From Bacillus sp. NP157 (GTDB taxonomy: Bacteria; Pseudomonadota; Gammaproteobacteria; Xanthomonadales; Rhodanobacteraceae), in contig CP076546.1 of assembly GCA_018889975.1 (NCBI GenBank), positions 930,001 through 994,000 of the forward strand: a stretch of DNA of 64,000 bases, given 5' to 3'. The notes under the pieces are model-generated. The model did not search any database. It saw nothing but the letters and a program-made list of their open reading frames with translations, and was not told the origin of the DNA. The translations under genes were made by a program, and so were the position numbers. Shown here piece after piece: positions 17,001 to 23,426 of this stretch (the first letter of the stretch is position 1; every line of letters begins with the position of its first letter).

Positions 17001-19869
17001 GCTCGCGCTGCATGGCGCCAACACCTTCAGCGGCGGCGTCGACCTCAACCAGGGCACCCTGGTGGTCGGCAACGACGCGGCGCTCGGCACCGGCGTGCTC
17101 GCGGTGAACGGCGCGGCGACGCTGGATGCCGATGCACCGGCGACGCTCGGCAACGCGGTGACGCTCAACGCCGGCCTCACCGTGGCCGGCACTGACGACC
17201 TCACGCTCGCCGGCAACGTCAGCGGGGCAGGCGGCCTGACCAAGGACGGCGCAGCGACGCTGACGCTGTCCGGTGCCAACAGCTACACCGGCGGCACCAC
17301 GATCAACGCCGGCACGCTGGCGATCGGCGCGGGTGGCAGCCTCGCACCGGATGCGGCGGTGAACCTCGCCGGCACCGGCACCTTCGACATCGGCGCCGCG
17401 GGCAACCAGGCCCTCGGTTCGCTCACCGGCGTCGCCGGCAGCACCGTGAACCTCGGCGGCAACGCGCTGACCCTCGCCGGTGCCACGGATGACACACTCG
17501 ACAGCACGATCGTCGGCGCGGGCAGCCTGGTGAAGAACGGCGCAGGCGTCCTCGAACTCGGTGGCGCGAACACCTTCGGTGGCGGCGTGACGATCAACGC
17601 CGGTGGCCTGCTCGCCGGCAACGACGCGGCACTCGGCACCGGCACGCTCACCGTCGCCGGTGACGCCACGCTGGACAGCACGGCGCCGCTCACCCTCGCC
17701 AACAACGTCACCCTCGGTGCGAACCTCACCGCGCTGGGCAACCAGGACCTCACGCTCAACGGCAGCATCGGCGGCGCGGGTCGCCTGTTCAAGATCAACG
17801 TCGCCCGCCTCACCCTCAACGGCAACAACACCTACACCGGTGGCACCACGGTCACCGGCGGCACGGTGGTCGTCGGCAACAACAATGGCCTTGGCACGGG
17901 TGACCTCGCCATCGACGGCGCGACGCTGGAAGCGGGCACCACGGTGACGATCCCGAACAACGTCAGCGTCGGCAGCAACGGCGTCACCGTGGACGGTGCG
18001 CAGGACCTGACCGTGAACGGTGCGCTCTCCGGCACGGGTGGCCTGGACAAGGAAGGCACCGGCACGCTCACCCTCGGCGGCTCGCTGGCGGACTACACCG
18101 GTGGCCTGACGGTCAACGGCGGCACGCTCAGCGCGACCGGCAACTACACCGGCGGCCTCACGGTCGGCAGCGGCGGCACCGCCACGCTCAACGGTGGCGA
18201 CAACAACGTTACCGTCGCCGGCCCGATCGCTGGCACGGTGAACCTCGGCGGCGGCGACCTCAACGTCAGCTACGGCAACCTGCCGGGCGTGACCGGCACG
18301 GTCAACGGCACGCCGGGCACCACGCTCAACGTCACCGGCGATGGCGAAGGCACGCTGCCGAACGGCGTGTTCAACAACGTCGGCAACCTCACCACGACGG
18401 CGGGCACCTTGTCGGTCGGCGCGGGCACCTCGGTGACCTTCGCCGGCGGCAGCACGATCGGCGGCAACCTCGCCGTGAATGGCACGCTGGGTGGCCCGGT
18501 GACGATTGGCAGCGGCGGCGGTCTCGTCGGCGGTGGCACGATCACCGGCCCGGTGACGGTCGGCGGCACCATCGCGCCGAGCGGCATCGACGGTGCGACG
18601 GGCGCCGCTGCAGGGTCGGGCACGGCGGGCACCACGCTCACCACCGGTGGCCTCACCCTGGGCGCCGGTTCCACCACCGCCGTGCGGATCACGCCGGACG
18701 GCACCAGCGACAGCATCGTTTCCAACGGCACCACCACCCTCGGTGGCACGCTGGCGACGAAGCCGACCGGTAAGGGTACGTTCAAGCCGGTCACGCGTTA
18801 CGCCATCGTGCGCTCCAACGGCGGCCTTGCCGGCACCTACGCCAGCATCGACAAGGGCGACCTGCCGTTCCTCGACGCGGGCGTGACCGAAGAAAACGGC
18901 GTTGCCTACCTGACCCTGAGCCAGGCCGGCACTGGTGGCCCGACGACGCCGGGTGGCGAAGGCGTCGCCTTCAACGACCTGCCGGGCCTCACCGGCAACC
19001 AGGTCAACGTCGCGACGACGCTGCAGGCCATCGCGGGCTCGGGTGGCGATCCGCTGCCGACCCTGCTCGGCACGCTGCGTGGCCTCGACGCCGCGCAGGC
19101 CAGGCACGCGTTCGACACACTCACCGGCGAAACCTACACGTCGGCTGCGCAGGCCGAGCTCACCGGCCAGCAGGCTTACCAGGATTCGTTGTTCGAACGC
19201 CTGCGCCTGGCCCGCGACACCGGCGAGCAGGGCGTGGCCGCCTTCGCGGTCCCGTACACCTCGTCCAGCGACCTCTCGCGCAGCGCCGACGTGGCTCGCT
19301 CGGACTACCGCATCCACGGCCTGATCGTCGGCGTCGACAGCAACGTGTCGCCGGACCTGCGCCTGGGCGTCCACGCCAACTTCGCCAACTCGCGCAACGA
19401 AGTGCATAGCCGCGGCGATTACACCGACGTGGACCAGGCGGCGATCGGCCTGCATGCGGCGTACTCGAACGACAAGCACTGGTGGGCCGAAGCCATGGCG
19501 TCGTACGGCTGGTTGAACGGCAACAGCACGCGGCACATCGCCGTGGGCGACTACACGCCGTCGGCCTCGGGCGATAACGATGGCAAGACCACCAACGCGG
19601 CACTCCAGGGCGGCTACCGCTTCGACATCGGCCAGGGCATGCACCTGGAACCGTTCGTCGGTGCGTACTACACGAAGGTGAAGTACGACGCCTTCACCGA
19701 GAAGGACGCCGGCGACGCCAACCTCCGCGTTGGCGGCACCACGGCACGCGCCGTGCAGTACGGTGGCGGCCTGCGCCTCACCGGCGACGTCGACCTCGGT
19801 GCGAACAACGGCACGAAGCTGCATCCGATCGTGGTGGTGCGCTACCTGCACAACACCAAGGACGACTAG
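8008..19869 (+). CDS. Giant repeat-rich autotransporter, cut by in-frame TAG in the beta-barrel
   Basis: Type V secretion adhesin-like protein, 3,953 residues to the TAG at 19867-19869, or 4,022 if read through to TGA at 20074-20076. The preferred start is ATG 8008 (MNKRATTVPSLPRRKG), preceded by GCAGGGGT. It opens an extended signal peptide ending around SVASA-NCTQ (residue 36). Upstream in-frame starts from 7930 give an implausible leader. The passenger is Gly/Asn/Thr/Leu-rich and built of about 34 autotransporter-associated beta-strand repeats with the NTYTGGTTINAGTL signature, predicting a very long beta-helix. A PF03797-type barrel begins near residue 3740. Codon use matches the rest of the chromosome. 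The stop falls after KDD, where the frame continues VTSTNAFAAEPGD and ends in the classic ARWNF barrel terminus. Without that tail the barrel should not assemble, so this is either a decaying gene, a phase or suppressor-controlled gene, or a base error. Confidence 0.93.
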   Translation: MNKRATTVPSLPRRKGIYLALASLMGSAVLPSVASANCTQVTTTVTCSGFSAISYSIPTNNVVVSIDGTGQLAAPLLGGPVLTLSGNNVTVNNQGQIDPNLGGALSVVSGGLVVGNGNASTININNLPVNGVTPAGSIKGLVNLGSLLGIGGQAILAQNGTGGTTNITNNGTIDMNVLGLGLLNTSDAPAVVSYGGARTNMVNTGYIRGRIGFAPSLTAGQGNTFVNSGLISGSVNLGDTATGNTFTAVSGSSVAADGLSLNVLNLIGVSVNLSGKGIVDGGSGTGLNNFLVLQNDVQTAGSGTGGAVTTIDGAQYIHFQHLRVNSGTWNLLGPVALADTTINDGLVNFNNNAVFGPGTLSANGGAIAASTAGLALANNVSLNTGRLNLTGTNAFALNGVISGAGGLTVTNTAVTTLGGANLFSGGVNLNAGGLLLGNAGALGTGALTVGGNATLNTTGAFNLANNIVVNGGSTFNLLGGQALGLNGSLSGAGNVVKSGAGTLTLNGANTLTGAFSVTGGALAVGAGGSLSPTGALVLGAGTSMDLSAAANQATGSLAGTGNINLGAQTLTLNGLGNTVYGGVVSGTGGLVKQGAGVQTLAGSSVFTGGVALNGGGLLLGNNNALGTGALSVGGVGVTLDGTAALTLGNAVNLGTGASLNLLGGQPLVFNGPIVGAGALVKNGASLLTLNGANTFSGGVTANAGGLLIGNDAALGTGTLAVNGAVTVDGSAAHTLANNVSLGAGASLNVLGGQPLTFGGAIGGTGSLVKSGASTLTLTGANTFTGGLNINAGTVAIGAGGSLAANGGVTLNGLGSIFDISGAGNQTIGALSGITGTGVTLGANTLTFGGDNSNQAFAGVISGTGGLVKTGTGTQALTGVNTFTGGMNLAAGGLLLGNANALGTGLFTVSGAGQLDSATALALANNINLTNTGNLTLVGSQATTLGGVISGAGSLTKNGASQLTLTGANTFTGGVNLNAGSLSINNGSALGAGALNVGGAATLTNSAALNLANAINLGNTLTLTGGQNLGLGGVINGSGALVKNGAGVLTLSGNNNFTGGVALNAGTLVAGNDNALGVGALSVNAAATLDSTAAVNLANAVQLNAGSALTLAGSQNLGLGGTISGTGALVKNGGSVLTLGGANTFTGGVNLNAGGLVLGNNGALGTGVLNVAAGTTLDTNTAVTAANNVNLAAGANLNVLGSNGLTLGGVVAGTGGLVKNGTATLTLTGANTYTGGTIINGGTVAIGLGGSLFNTGDVNLATAGAAFDISGAGSNQTIGSLSGVAGTNVLLGANYLTFGNATNRTFDGIVSGTGGLVKAGAGVETFNGANTYSGGTTLTGGGFIVGNNSALGTGTLTVANAGTLDSNGPIALANAIALNAGLTVLGSNALTLNGAISGVGGLTKNGAAVLTLNGVNTYTGGTNVNAGTLALGAGASLASTGTVNLGAGTTLDLSAGNGAQQIGTLTGTGAVNIGANAITLGGPTNGTFGGGIAGSGSVIKQGTGTETLTGTNTYTGGTTINAGTLAIGAGGSLAATGAVNVAAPGASFDISAGGNQTIGSLNGVAGGNVSLGANALTIGGNANGVYNGLIAGTGSVIKNGPSSQTLGGANTFSGGVALNGGTLVVGNNAALGTGALTVGGNAALDSNAPVTLGNAVALTGGHTLDVLGSNALTLNGPIAGAGGLVKDGAATLTLGGPNTYTGGTTVNAGTLALGAGGSLAATGDVNLANAGAAFDIAAAGNQTIGSISGVGGSNVNLGANSLTFGNGSNHVFNGAFNGSGGLVKVGAGVDTLGGASTYSGGTTLNAGGLVVGNDAALGSGTLTVGGASTLDSTGSVTLANSIALNAGLTVLGTNNLTFNGALTGTGSLTKEGLAILTLNGVNTYTGGTNINAGTLALGAGASLYAGGIVNLATNATLDLSAGNGTQQIGTLVGNGTVNLGANWITLGGPTDGTFSGSIAGTGGLVKEGTGTETLTGSNTYTGGTLINAGVLAIGPGGSLSATGPVTLTAAGTGFDISSGGNQAIGTLNGVAGSTVTLGGNALTLNATTDGTYDGVIAGTGSLVKNGASAMELGGANTFSGGITLNAGTLVAGNDGALGTGALTVAGNGALDSNSAVNLGNDIGINAGINLDLLGSNALTLGGTISGGGGLVKDGASTVTLTGANTYTGGTTINAGTLALAAGGSLAPTGTVNLAGPGAFDISGGGNQTIGLLTGVAGSGVSLGGNTLTLGTAADGEFDGTIGGGGGLIKNGSGVQTLGGASTFAGGTQLNAGGLVVGNDAALGLGDLTVAGASTLDSNGPVTLANNGVLNAGLTVLGSNNLTLNGNFSGTGSLTKEGNATLTLNGINTYTGGTNINTGTLALGAGASLAASGIVFVNNGAMFDLSAGNGNQQFGTLTGSGTVFLGNNNIEVGGPADGTFSGSIDGTGALTKVGTGTETLTGSNTYTGGTFIDAGILAIGAGGSLSPTGGVTLNGVGSGFDISTGGNQAIGALNGVAGSNVTLGGNALTINGNADSVVDSTISGTGSLVKNGVFRLALRSANTFSGGVTLNQGTLAVSNNDALGTGALTVGGASTIDADADTTLTNDVILNAGLTFAGSNPLTLGGMVSGAGGLTKDGAATLTLTGANSYTGGTTINAGTLAIGAGGSLSNTGNVNLANAGAGFDISAGGNQAIGSLTGVAGSNVALGGNTLALGGATDASYDGSIGGSGGLVKNGAGVQTLNGANTFSGGVALNAGGLVVGNDAALGTGALTVAGASTLDSNTAVALGNDINLNAGLDVLGSNDLVLNGNLSGAGSLTKDGAATLTLNGRNTYTGGTYINSGTLALGAGASLYADGVVNLATGATFDLSAGNGNQQFGTLVGSGTVNLGGNDLTVGGAADGTYSGSIAGTGSLTKVGTGIETLTGGNTYTGGTYINDGTLAIGAGGSLAPTGVVSLTGAGATFDIAGGGNQQIGSLSGVAGSNVTLGANALTINGNANGTVDSTISGAGGKLIKNGASTLALHGANTFSGGVDLNQGTLVVGNDAALGTGVLAVNGAATLDADAPATLGNAVTLNAGLTVAGTDDLTLAGNVSGAGGLTKDGAATLTLSGANSYTGGTTINAGTLAIGAGGSLAPDAAVNLAGTGTFDIGAAGNQALGSLTGVAGSTVNLGGNALTLAGATDDTLDSTIVGAGSLVKNGAGVLELGGANTFGGGVTINAGGLLAGNDAALGTGTLTVAGDATLDSTAPLTLANNVTLGANLTALGNQDLTLNGSIGGAGRLFKINVARLTLNGNNTYTGGTTVTGGTVVVGNNNGLGTGDLAIDGATLEAGTTVTIPNNVSVGSNGVTVDGAQDLTVNGALSGTGGLDKEGTGTLTLGGSLADYTGGLTVNGGTLSATGNYTGGLTVGSGGTATLNGGDNNVTVAGPIAGTVNLGGGDLNVSYGNLPGVTGTVNGTPGTTLNVTGDGEGTLPNGVFNNVGNLTTTAGTLSVGAGTSVTFAGGSTIGGNLAVNGTLGGPVTIGSGGGLVGGGTITGPVTVGGTIAPSGIDGATGAAAGSGTAGTTLTTGGLTLGAGSTTAVRITPDGTSDSIVSNGTTTLGGTLATKPTGKGTFKPVTRYAIVRSNGGLAGTYASIDKGDLPFLDAGVTEENGVAYLTLSQAGTGGPTTPGGEGVAFNDLPGLTGNQVNVATTLQAIAGSGGDPLPTLLGTLRGLDAAQARHAFDTLTGETYTSAAQAELTGQQAYQDSLFERLRLARDTGEQGVAAFAVPYTSSSDLSRSADVARSDYRIHGLIVGVDSNVSPDLRLGVHANFANSRNEVHSRGDYTDVDQAAIGLHAAYSNDKHWWAEAMASYGWLNGNSTRHIAVGDYTPSASGDNDGKTTNAALQGGYRFDIGQGMHLEPFVGAYYTKVKYDAFTEKDAGDANLRVGGTTARAVQYGGGLRLTGDVDLGANNGTKLHPIVVVRYLHNTKDD
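9265..18170 (+). repeat. Array of about 34 beta-strand (PATR-type) repeats within the autotransporter gene
   Basis: Each unit of about 85-100 codons opens with N-T-[YF]-[TS]-G-G and closes with variants of G-[LS]-[VT]-K-x-G-x-x-T-L-T-L-x-G. The DNA also repeats, with recurring strings such as GGCGCGAACACCTTCAGCGG. The first ten or so units (to about 11.7 kb) are irregular in length; later ones are highly regular. Confidence 0.85.
12250..17826 (+). repeat. Higher-order tandem repeat, period about 1.39-1.40 kb, four copies
   Basis: Units fall into three classes: A (GxGGSL...FDIS.GGNQ.IG), B (VGNDAALGTGALTV...LNAGLTVLGS) and C (LGAGASL...LDLSAGNG.QQ.GTL). From 12250 they follow C-A-B-A-B four times. 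C units start at 12250, 13648, 15043 and 16435, and the next block starts at 17827. Spacings are 1398, 1395, 1392 and 1392 bp (466, 465, 464 and 464 codons). Confidence 0.8.
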
Positions 19870-20076
19870 GTCACCAGCACCAATGCCTTCGCCGCCGAAC
19901 CGGGCGACACCTTCACCGTGCAGGGCTCACGCCCGTCGAAGAACACCTGGCAGGCCGGCGTCGGCGCCAGCTTCGACATCACCCCGAAGGCCAGCGTCTT
20001 CGTCTACTACAACAAGGACATCGCCGAGCACACCAAGAGCGACGCCGTGAACCTCGGCGCCCGCTGGAACTTCTGA
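19870..20076 (+). pseudogene. Orphaned C-terminal barrel strands of the autotransporter
   Basis: 68 sense codons in frame with the autotransporter, beyond its TAG. The sequence (WQAGVGASFDITPKASVFVY, then DAVNLGARWNF and TGA) is unmistakably the last beta-hairpins and terminal aromatic residue of an autotransporter barrel. No ribosome site suggests independent translation. A single change of TAG to TAC (Tyr) would restore the full barrel. Confidence 0.85.
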
Positions 20077-20131
20077 GTTCGTAATGCGTGAATCGTAAAT
20101 CGTAAATCGTCAGGCGTTCGCGCGGCCCCCT

Positions 20132-20153
20132 GTAGGAGCGCGCCTGCGCGCGA
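20132..20153 (+). repeat. REP palindrome (GTAG family)
   Basis: Canonical copy 55 bp after the autotransporter TGA. It is preceded by a small AATCGTA tandem repeat (20091-20110). Confidence 0.9.
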
Positions 20154-20160
20154 CCGTAAC

Positions 20161-20195
20161 CCCCATCGCATGGCACCCCATGCCATGCGATGGGG
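20161..20195. terminator. Perfect 15-bp hairpin between convergent genes
   Basis: CCCCATCGCATGGCA (20161-20175) pairs exactly with 20181-20195 around a CCCCA loop. It lies between the autotransporter and the oppositely oriented HEAT-repeat gene. There is no T-run on either side, so it may act as a Rho-independent-like block, an mRNA 3' stabiliser, or both. Confidence 0.6.
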
Positions 20196-20229
20196 CGCCA
20201 GGTTCGCCCAATCAGCAATCACAGCGACC

Positions 20230-21753
20230 TCAGATGCTCGCCAGCGCGGCCTCGACGCAGCTACGAAGCTGCGGATCCATGGTCGCATCGCGCTGTGCTT
20301 TCAGCTGGGTCAGTGCGCGATGCTGCCGCGGGTCGGGCTTCCACCATGCCTTGCCATCGCGCGACATCCGCAGCAACGCGTGGTCCACCCATGCGCGCTG
20401 CCCCTCCGTCAGCGGCACCGCTGCGCAGAGCAGGTCGAGCCGCTGGTTCGGCCCGACGGTGAACATCACCCGGTCGCGCAGTTGATCGCGCACGGGCAAG
20501 GTAAGTCGCATCAGCCGCGGTGCGTCGAGGGGAAGCACGTCGCGATGGGCGATACGCAACCATGCGTCGACGACGCGGTTGCTCGGATCGGTCAGCGCCT
20601 TCAGGGCGAGTGCTTCGTCGATCGGCAGGCCGATCCGCGCGATGGCTTGCAGCGCGCTGGCGCGAACGATGCCGCGCGGACTGTCGAGCATGGCGGTCAA
20701 CATCGCCGCGTCGTCCGCGGTGGCCGTTTCGCTGAAACCCTGGTTCACCGGAGGCAACGCACCCAGTTCCGACGCCATCCATTCGCGGTAGATGCCCACG
20801 GCGTCGATGCCGTGGCGGGTGCGCAGCAGGTAGATGGCGGCAGCACGCATGCCGCCGGAGCGGTCGCCGAGGGCGAGGGTGAGATCGTCTTTCGAAAGCA
20901 GGCCTTGCGCATCCAGCGTACGCATCGCGGCGAGGCGTACGGTCGGGTGTGCTGCCATGAAGGCGCGACGCAGCCACGGCATGCGTTCGTAGTCGGCGAG
21001 TGCCGTCGTTTCCTGCAGGCCGCGCAGCGCGACCGCGGGATCCGCATCGGCGAGGGCGCGCGGCACGAGGTCGGCGTGGTCGATGCCTGGCAGCGCGAAC
21101 GCCCCGTCGTACGCCCACTGGCGTACGGGACCCGAAGGATGGCCCAGCGCCGCGTCAAGGTTGCCCGGCTGCTTCAGCCAGGCGAGAAGGGCCTGGGCGA
21201 TGGCGGCCTGGTCGACGCGGCTACGCAGGCGCAGGCGCAGCAGCAGGGGCAACACTTCCACGACGCCGTCGACGGGCGCGCCGGGCAACGACGTGACCAG
21301 CGACTCGGTCGCAAGCGCGCGCACTTCCGGCACCCAGTCGGACAGGCGCAGGATCGTCGCGATCAACTGCAGGCGTGACGGATACGACCGCGACTCACGC
21401 AGCGCACGCTCGCGGACGTGGCCATGGCGGCTGGTCGATTGCACGAACAGCGCCGCGTCGCGTAGCGCGGGTGGGGCGCCAAGCGCCGTATCGATGAAGG
21501 CATGCCGGATGTCGAATGGGATCCCGCTGTCCCAGTGGCGCACACGCTCGTCCAGGGCCAGCAGGTTGGCAGGGGTCATCCGCGCCAGCAGCTCGACGAC
21601 CGACAGGGGGCCTTTCGCCCCCTCGGGCCATTCGGTGACGCCGACGGCCATCGCGTGGCGCGTCAGCGGCTCGATGTCGCCGGGGGCGACGAACGCTTGC
21701 GCATTCGGGTCGCGGCGCATCCACGCGGTCAAACGGTCGGTCCATGAACTCAC
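20230..21753 (-). CDS. HEAT-repeat domain protein
   Basis: 507-residue soluble protein made almost entirely of amphipathic helix pairs of the HEAT/PBS-lyase type, for example VRQWAYDGAFALPGIDHADL, LRGLQETTALADYERMPWLR and VRASALQAIARIGLPIDEAL. There is no signal peptide, membrane segment or catalytic motif. Such scaffolds usually mediate protein-protein contacts. The gene stands alone and convergent to the autotransporter, with a start codon about 200 bp from the siderophore-interacting gene's 3' end side. Function is unknown; the fold assignment comes from the repeat pattern. Confidence 0.78.
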   Translation of the reverse strand: MSSWTDRLTAWMRRDPNAQAFVAPGDIEPLTRHAMAVGVTEWPEGAKGPLSVVELLARMTPANLLALDERVRHWDSGIPFDIRHAFIDTALGAPPALRDAALFVQSTSRHGHVRERALRESRSYPSRLQLIATILRLSDWVPEVRALATESLVTSLPGAPVDGVVEVLPLLLRLRLRSRVDQAAIAQALLAWLKQPGNLDAALGHPSGPVRQWAYDGAFALPGIDHADLVPRALADADPAVALRGLQETTALADYERMPWLRRAFMAAHPTVRLAAMRTLDAQGLLSKDDLTLALGDRSGGMRAAAIYLLRTRHGIDAVGIYREWMASELGALPPVNQGFSETATADDAAMLTAMLDSPRGIVRASALQAIARIGLPIDEALALKALTDPSNRVVDAWLRIAHRDVLPLDAPRLMRLTLPVRDQLRDRVMFTVGPNQRLDLLCAAVPLTEGQRAWVDHALLRMSRDGKAWWKPDPRQHRALTQLKAQRDATMDPQLRSCVEAALASI

Positions 21754-21799
21754 TCGCGCAATCCTTGCTATGGAGATGGTGGCGCGAGTCTACCGAAGT

Positions 21800-22549
21800 T
21801 CAGGCCTGCCAGTAGCCCGTGGCCTTGACCCAGTCCTTGTCGATGCCGCGCTGCTCTACCAGCAGCGAGCGCAGGTTGCGGGCCCGCTTCGATTCGGTGG
21901 CGACCCACCAGAAGGTATCGCCGGGCGGCAACGGCAGGGCGGCCAGTGCCTCGTCGAGCGAGGGCGAGGCGCCGCGGATGAACCACTGCACCTCGCGGGC
22001 GAGGTCCTGCTTTTCGTCCGCCGAGGCGATCTCCGCGAGCACGGTGACCGGGGTATCCGCCGGCATCTCTTCCAGCCAGCGGCCGATGGCGGGCAGGGCG
22101 GTTTCATCGCCGACCAGCACGTAGTGGTCGTAGTCCGCCGGCACGATCATCGAGCCACGCGGGCCGCCCACGCCGAGGGTGTCGCCGACCTTCGCCTGCT
22201 CCGCCCAGGTGGAGGCGGGGCCGTCGCCGTGGATGACAAAGTCGAGGTCAAGCTCGAGCGTGTCGGCGCGGAACTGGCGCGGGGTGTAATCGCGCGCCGG
22301 GGACGGTTCCTTGCCTTCCGGATAGACCGGGCCGTCCGGCGTCATCGTCGGCAGGTTGAACTCGCCGCTGGACGTGGGCAGGAACACCTTGACGTGGTCG
22401 TCGGGCGAGGCGGAAGGAAAGCCTTCCAGCTCCGGGCCCTGCACCGTGATGCGGACCATGTGCGGGGTGAGCGATCGCACGTTCACCACGGTGAGCATGC
22501 GCATGCGCACCTGGTGGCGCACGCGCTGGATCAGGTGCTTTTCGCTCAT
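21800..22549 (-). CDS. yqjH: Siderophore-interacting protein / NADPH-dependent ferric-chelate reductase (YqjH-like)
   Basis: 249-residue member of the FAD-binding siderophore-interacting (ViuB/YqjH) family, which reduces ferric siderophores in the cytosol to release iron. The flavin-binding RDYTPR motif is at 86-91 and the NAD(P)H-binding segment GDETALPAIGRWLEE follows near 155. The SIP C-terminal domain ends in WVKATGYW. The start is the ATG at 22549-22547, which overlaps the PadR gene's TGA (ATGA). Translation is therefore probably coupled, and both genes should answer to the operator at 23345-23379. In E. coli yqjH and yqjI are divergent; here they form one operon. Confidence 0.9.
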   Translation of the reverse strand: MSEKHLIQRVRHQVRMRMLTVVNVRSLTPHMVRITVQGPELEGFPSASPDDHVKVFLPTSSGEFNLPTMTPDGPVYPEGKEPSPARDYTPRQFRADTLELDLDFVIHGDGPASTWAEQAKVGDTLGVGGPRGSMIVPADYDHYVLVGDETALPAIGRWLEEMPADTPVTVLAEIASADEKQDLAREVQWFIRGASPSLDEALAALPLPPGDTFWWVATESKRARNLRSLLVEQRGIDKDWVKATGYWQA

Positions 22550-23334
22550 GCCTGGCGCTCCGCGATCTGCTTCGCCGCGGCGGCGACGATGGCGGCGACG
22601 CGCAGCGTTTCGGCCTCGTCCCACGCCTTGTGGTGGTTCATCAGCTGGTGCTTCAGCACGTGCATCGCGTCGCGCACGCCGTCGGGCACGGTCATCCGGC
22701 GCATGTGCCGCGACATCACCTGCAGGCGTTCGGTCAGCGCATCGAGCGTGTCGCGATTCTCGGTGAGGAAGGCACGGCCTTCGTCGGTGATCGCGTAGAG
22801 CTTCTTGCCGCCGGTCTCGGCCTCGACGCGCGCGTAGCCCAGCTCTTCGAGCATGGTCAGGGTCGGGTAGATGGCGCCCGGGCTCGGGCTGTACTGGCCG
22901 TTGAACATCTCTTCGATGGTGCGGATCAGCTCGTAGCCGTGGCGCGGCTGCTCTTCGATGAGGGCGAGCAGCAGCAGGCGCAGGTCGCCAGTGCCGAACA
23001 TCCGGCCGCCGCCGAAACGACCGCCGCCGCGGCCGCCGCGACCGCCTTCGCGATCGTCGAAGCCGAACGGGCCGCCGCCGCTGAACCGACCACCGCCCCG
23101 GCCGATGCCGAACATCGTCCAGCGGCCGTGGTGGTGATCGCCGTGGTGGCCATGGTGGCCGCCGTGATGGCCGTGCTGCCCGTGATCGCGCTCGCCGCAG
23201 CGCCCACGGCCGAACTCGGCCTGGGCGCGGGTGTCGTCGCCGAACAGCTCATCGAGGTGGCGGGCGTCGTGGCGGCCGTGGTGGGCGTGGAGGTGGTCGC
23301 GGAAGTGGCGCCTGGCGTGGTGGAAAAAGTGCAT
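22546..23334 (-). CDS. yqjI: PadR-family metalloregulator with His-rich N-terminus (YqjI-like)
   Basis: 262-residue repressor. Residues 1-75 are extremely His-rich (MHFFHHARRHFRDHLHAHH, then HGQHGHHGGHHGHHGDHHHG). A Gly/Arg/Phe-rich linker follows (to about 113). A PadR winged-helix domain occupies about 115-200 (LRLLLLALIEEQPRHGYELI...GAIYPTLTMLEELGYA), and a helical dimerisation tail completes it. E. coli YqjI, a nickel-responsive PadR repressor of the ferric reductase yqjH, has the same layout, so metal-dependent derepression of the downstream reductase is the natural inference. The gene is preceded 11 bp upstream by a long perfect inverted repeat and overlaps yqjH by 4 bp. The metal identity is inferred, not shown. 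Confidence 0.88.
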   Translation of the reverse strand: MHFFHHARRHFRDHLHAHHGRHDARHLDELFGDDTRAQAEFGRGRCGERDHGQHGHHGGHHGHHGDHHHGRWTMFGIGRGGGRFSGGGPFGFDDREGGRGGRGGGRFGGGRMFGTGDLRLLLLALIEEQPRHGYELIRTIEEMFNGQYSPSPGAIYPTLTMLEELGYARVEAETGGKKLYAITDEGRAFLTENRDTLDALTERLQVMSRHMRRMTVPDGVRDAMHVLKHQLMNHHKAWDEAETLRVAAIVAAAAKQIAERQA

Positions 23335-23344
23335 GGGGGTTCTC

Positions 23345-23379
23345 CGATATATCGTACGTAGTGGTCGTACGATATATCG
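23345..23379. promoter_or_regulatory. Palindromic operator upstream of the PadR-reductase operon
   Basis: A perfect 14-bp inverted repeat, CGATATATCGTACG (23345-23358) and its complement (23366-23379), separated by TAGTGGT. Each arm contains the self-complementary decamer CGATATATCG. It is strikingly AT-richer than its surroundings and ends at the ribosome site of the PadR gene, so a bound regulator would block the operon. It is most likely the autoregulatory PadR site. Confidence 0.82.
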
Positions 23380-23426
23380 TGAGATACGGTCTTAGCAAGC
23401 CCGTCGTTTCGCTGGGGCGGGGCGTT

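Noticed and set aside
11890-19851. Antisense open frame of more than 2,600 codons opposite the autotransporter, and similar long ones at 8233-11885
   Set aside because: They lie in phase with the repeat-rich sense gene and arise because its codons rarely give TTA, CTA or TCA on the reverse strand. The translation is Arg/Ala/Val/Gln low-complexity with no domain.
22550-22624. 25-residue N-terminal extension of the siderophore-interacting protein
   Set aside because: It is antisense-phase translation of the PadR C-terminal codons, Arg-rich. The ATGA overlap start at 22549 matches the family N-terminus.
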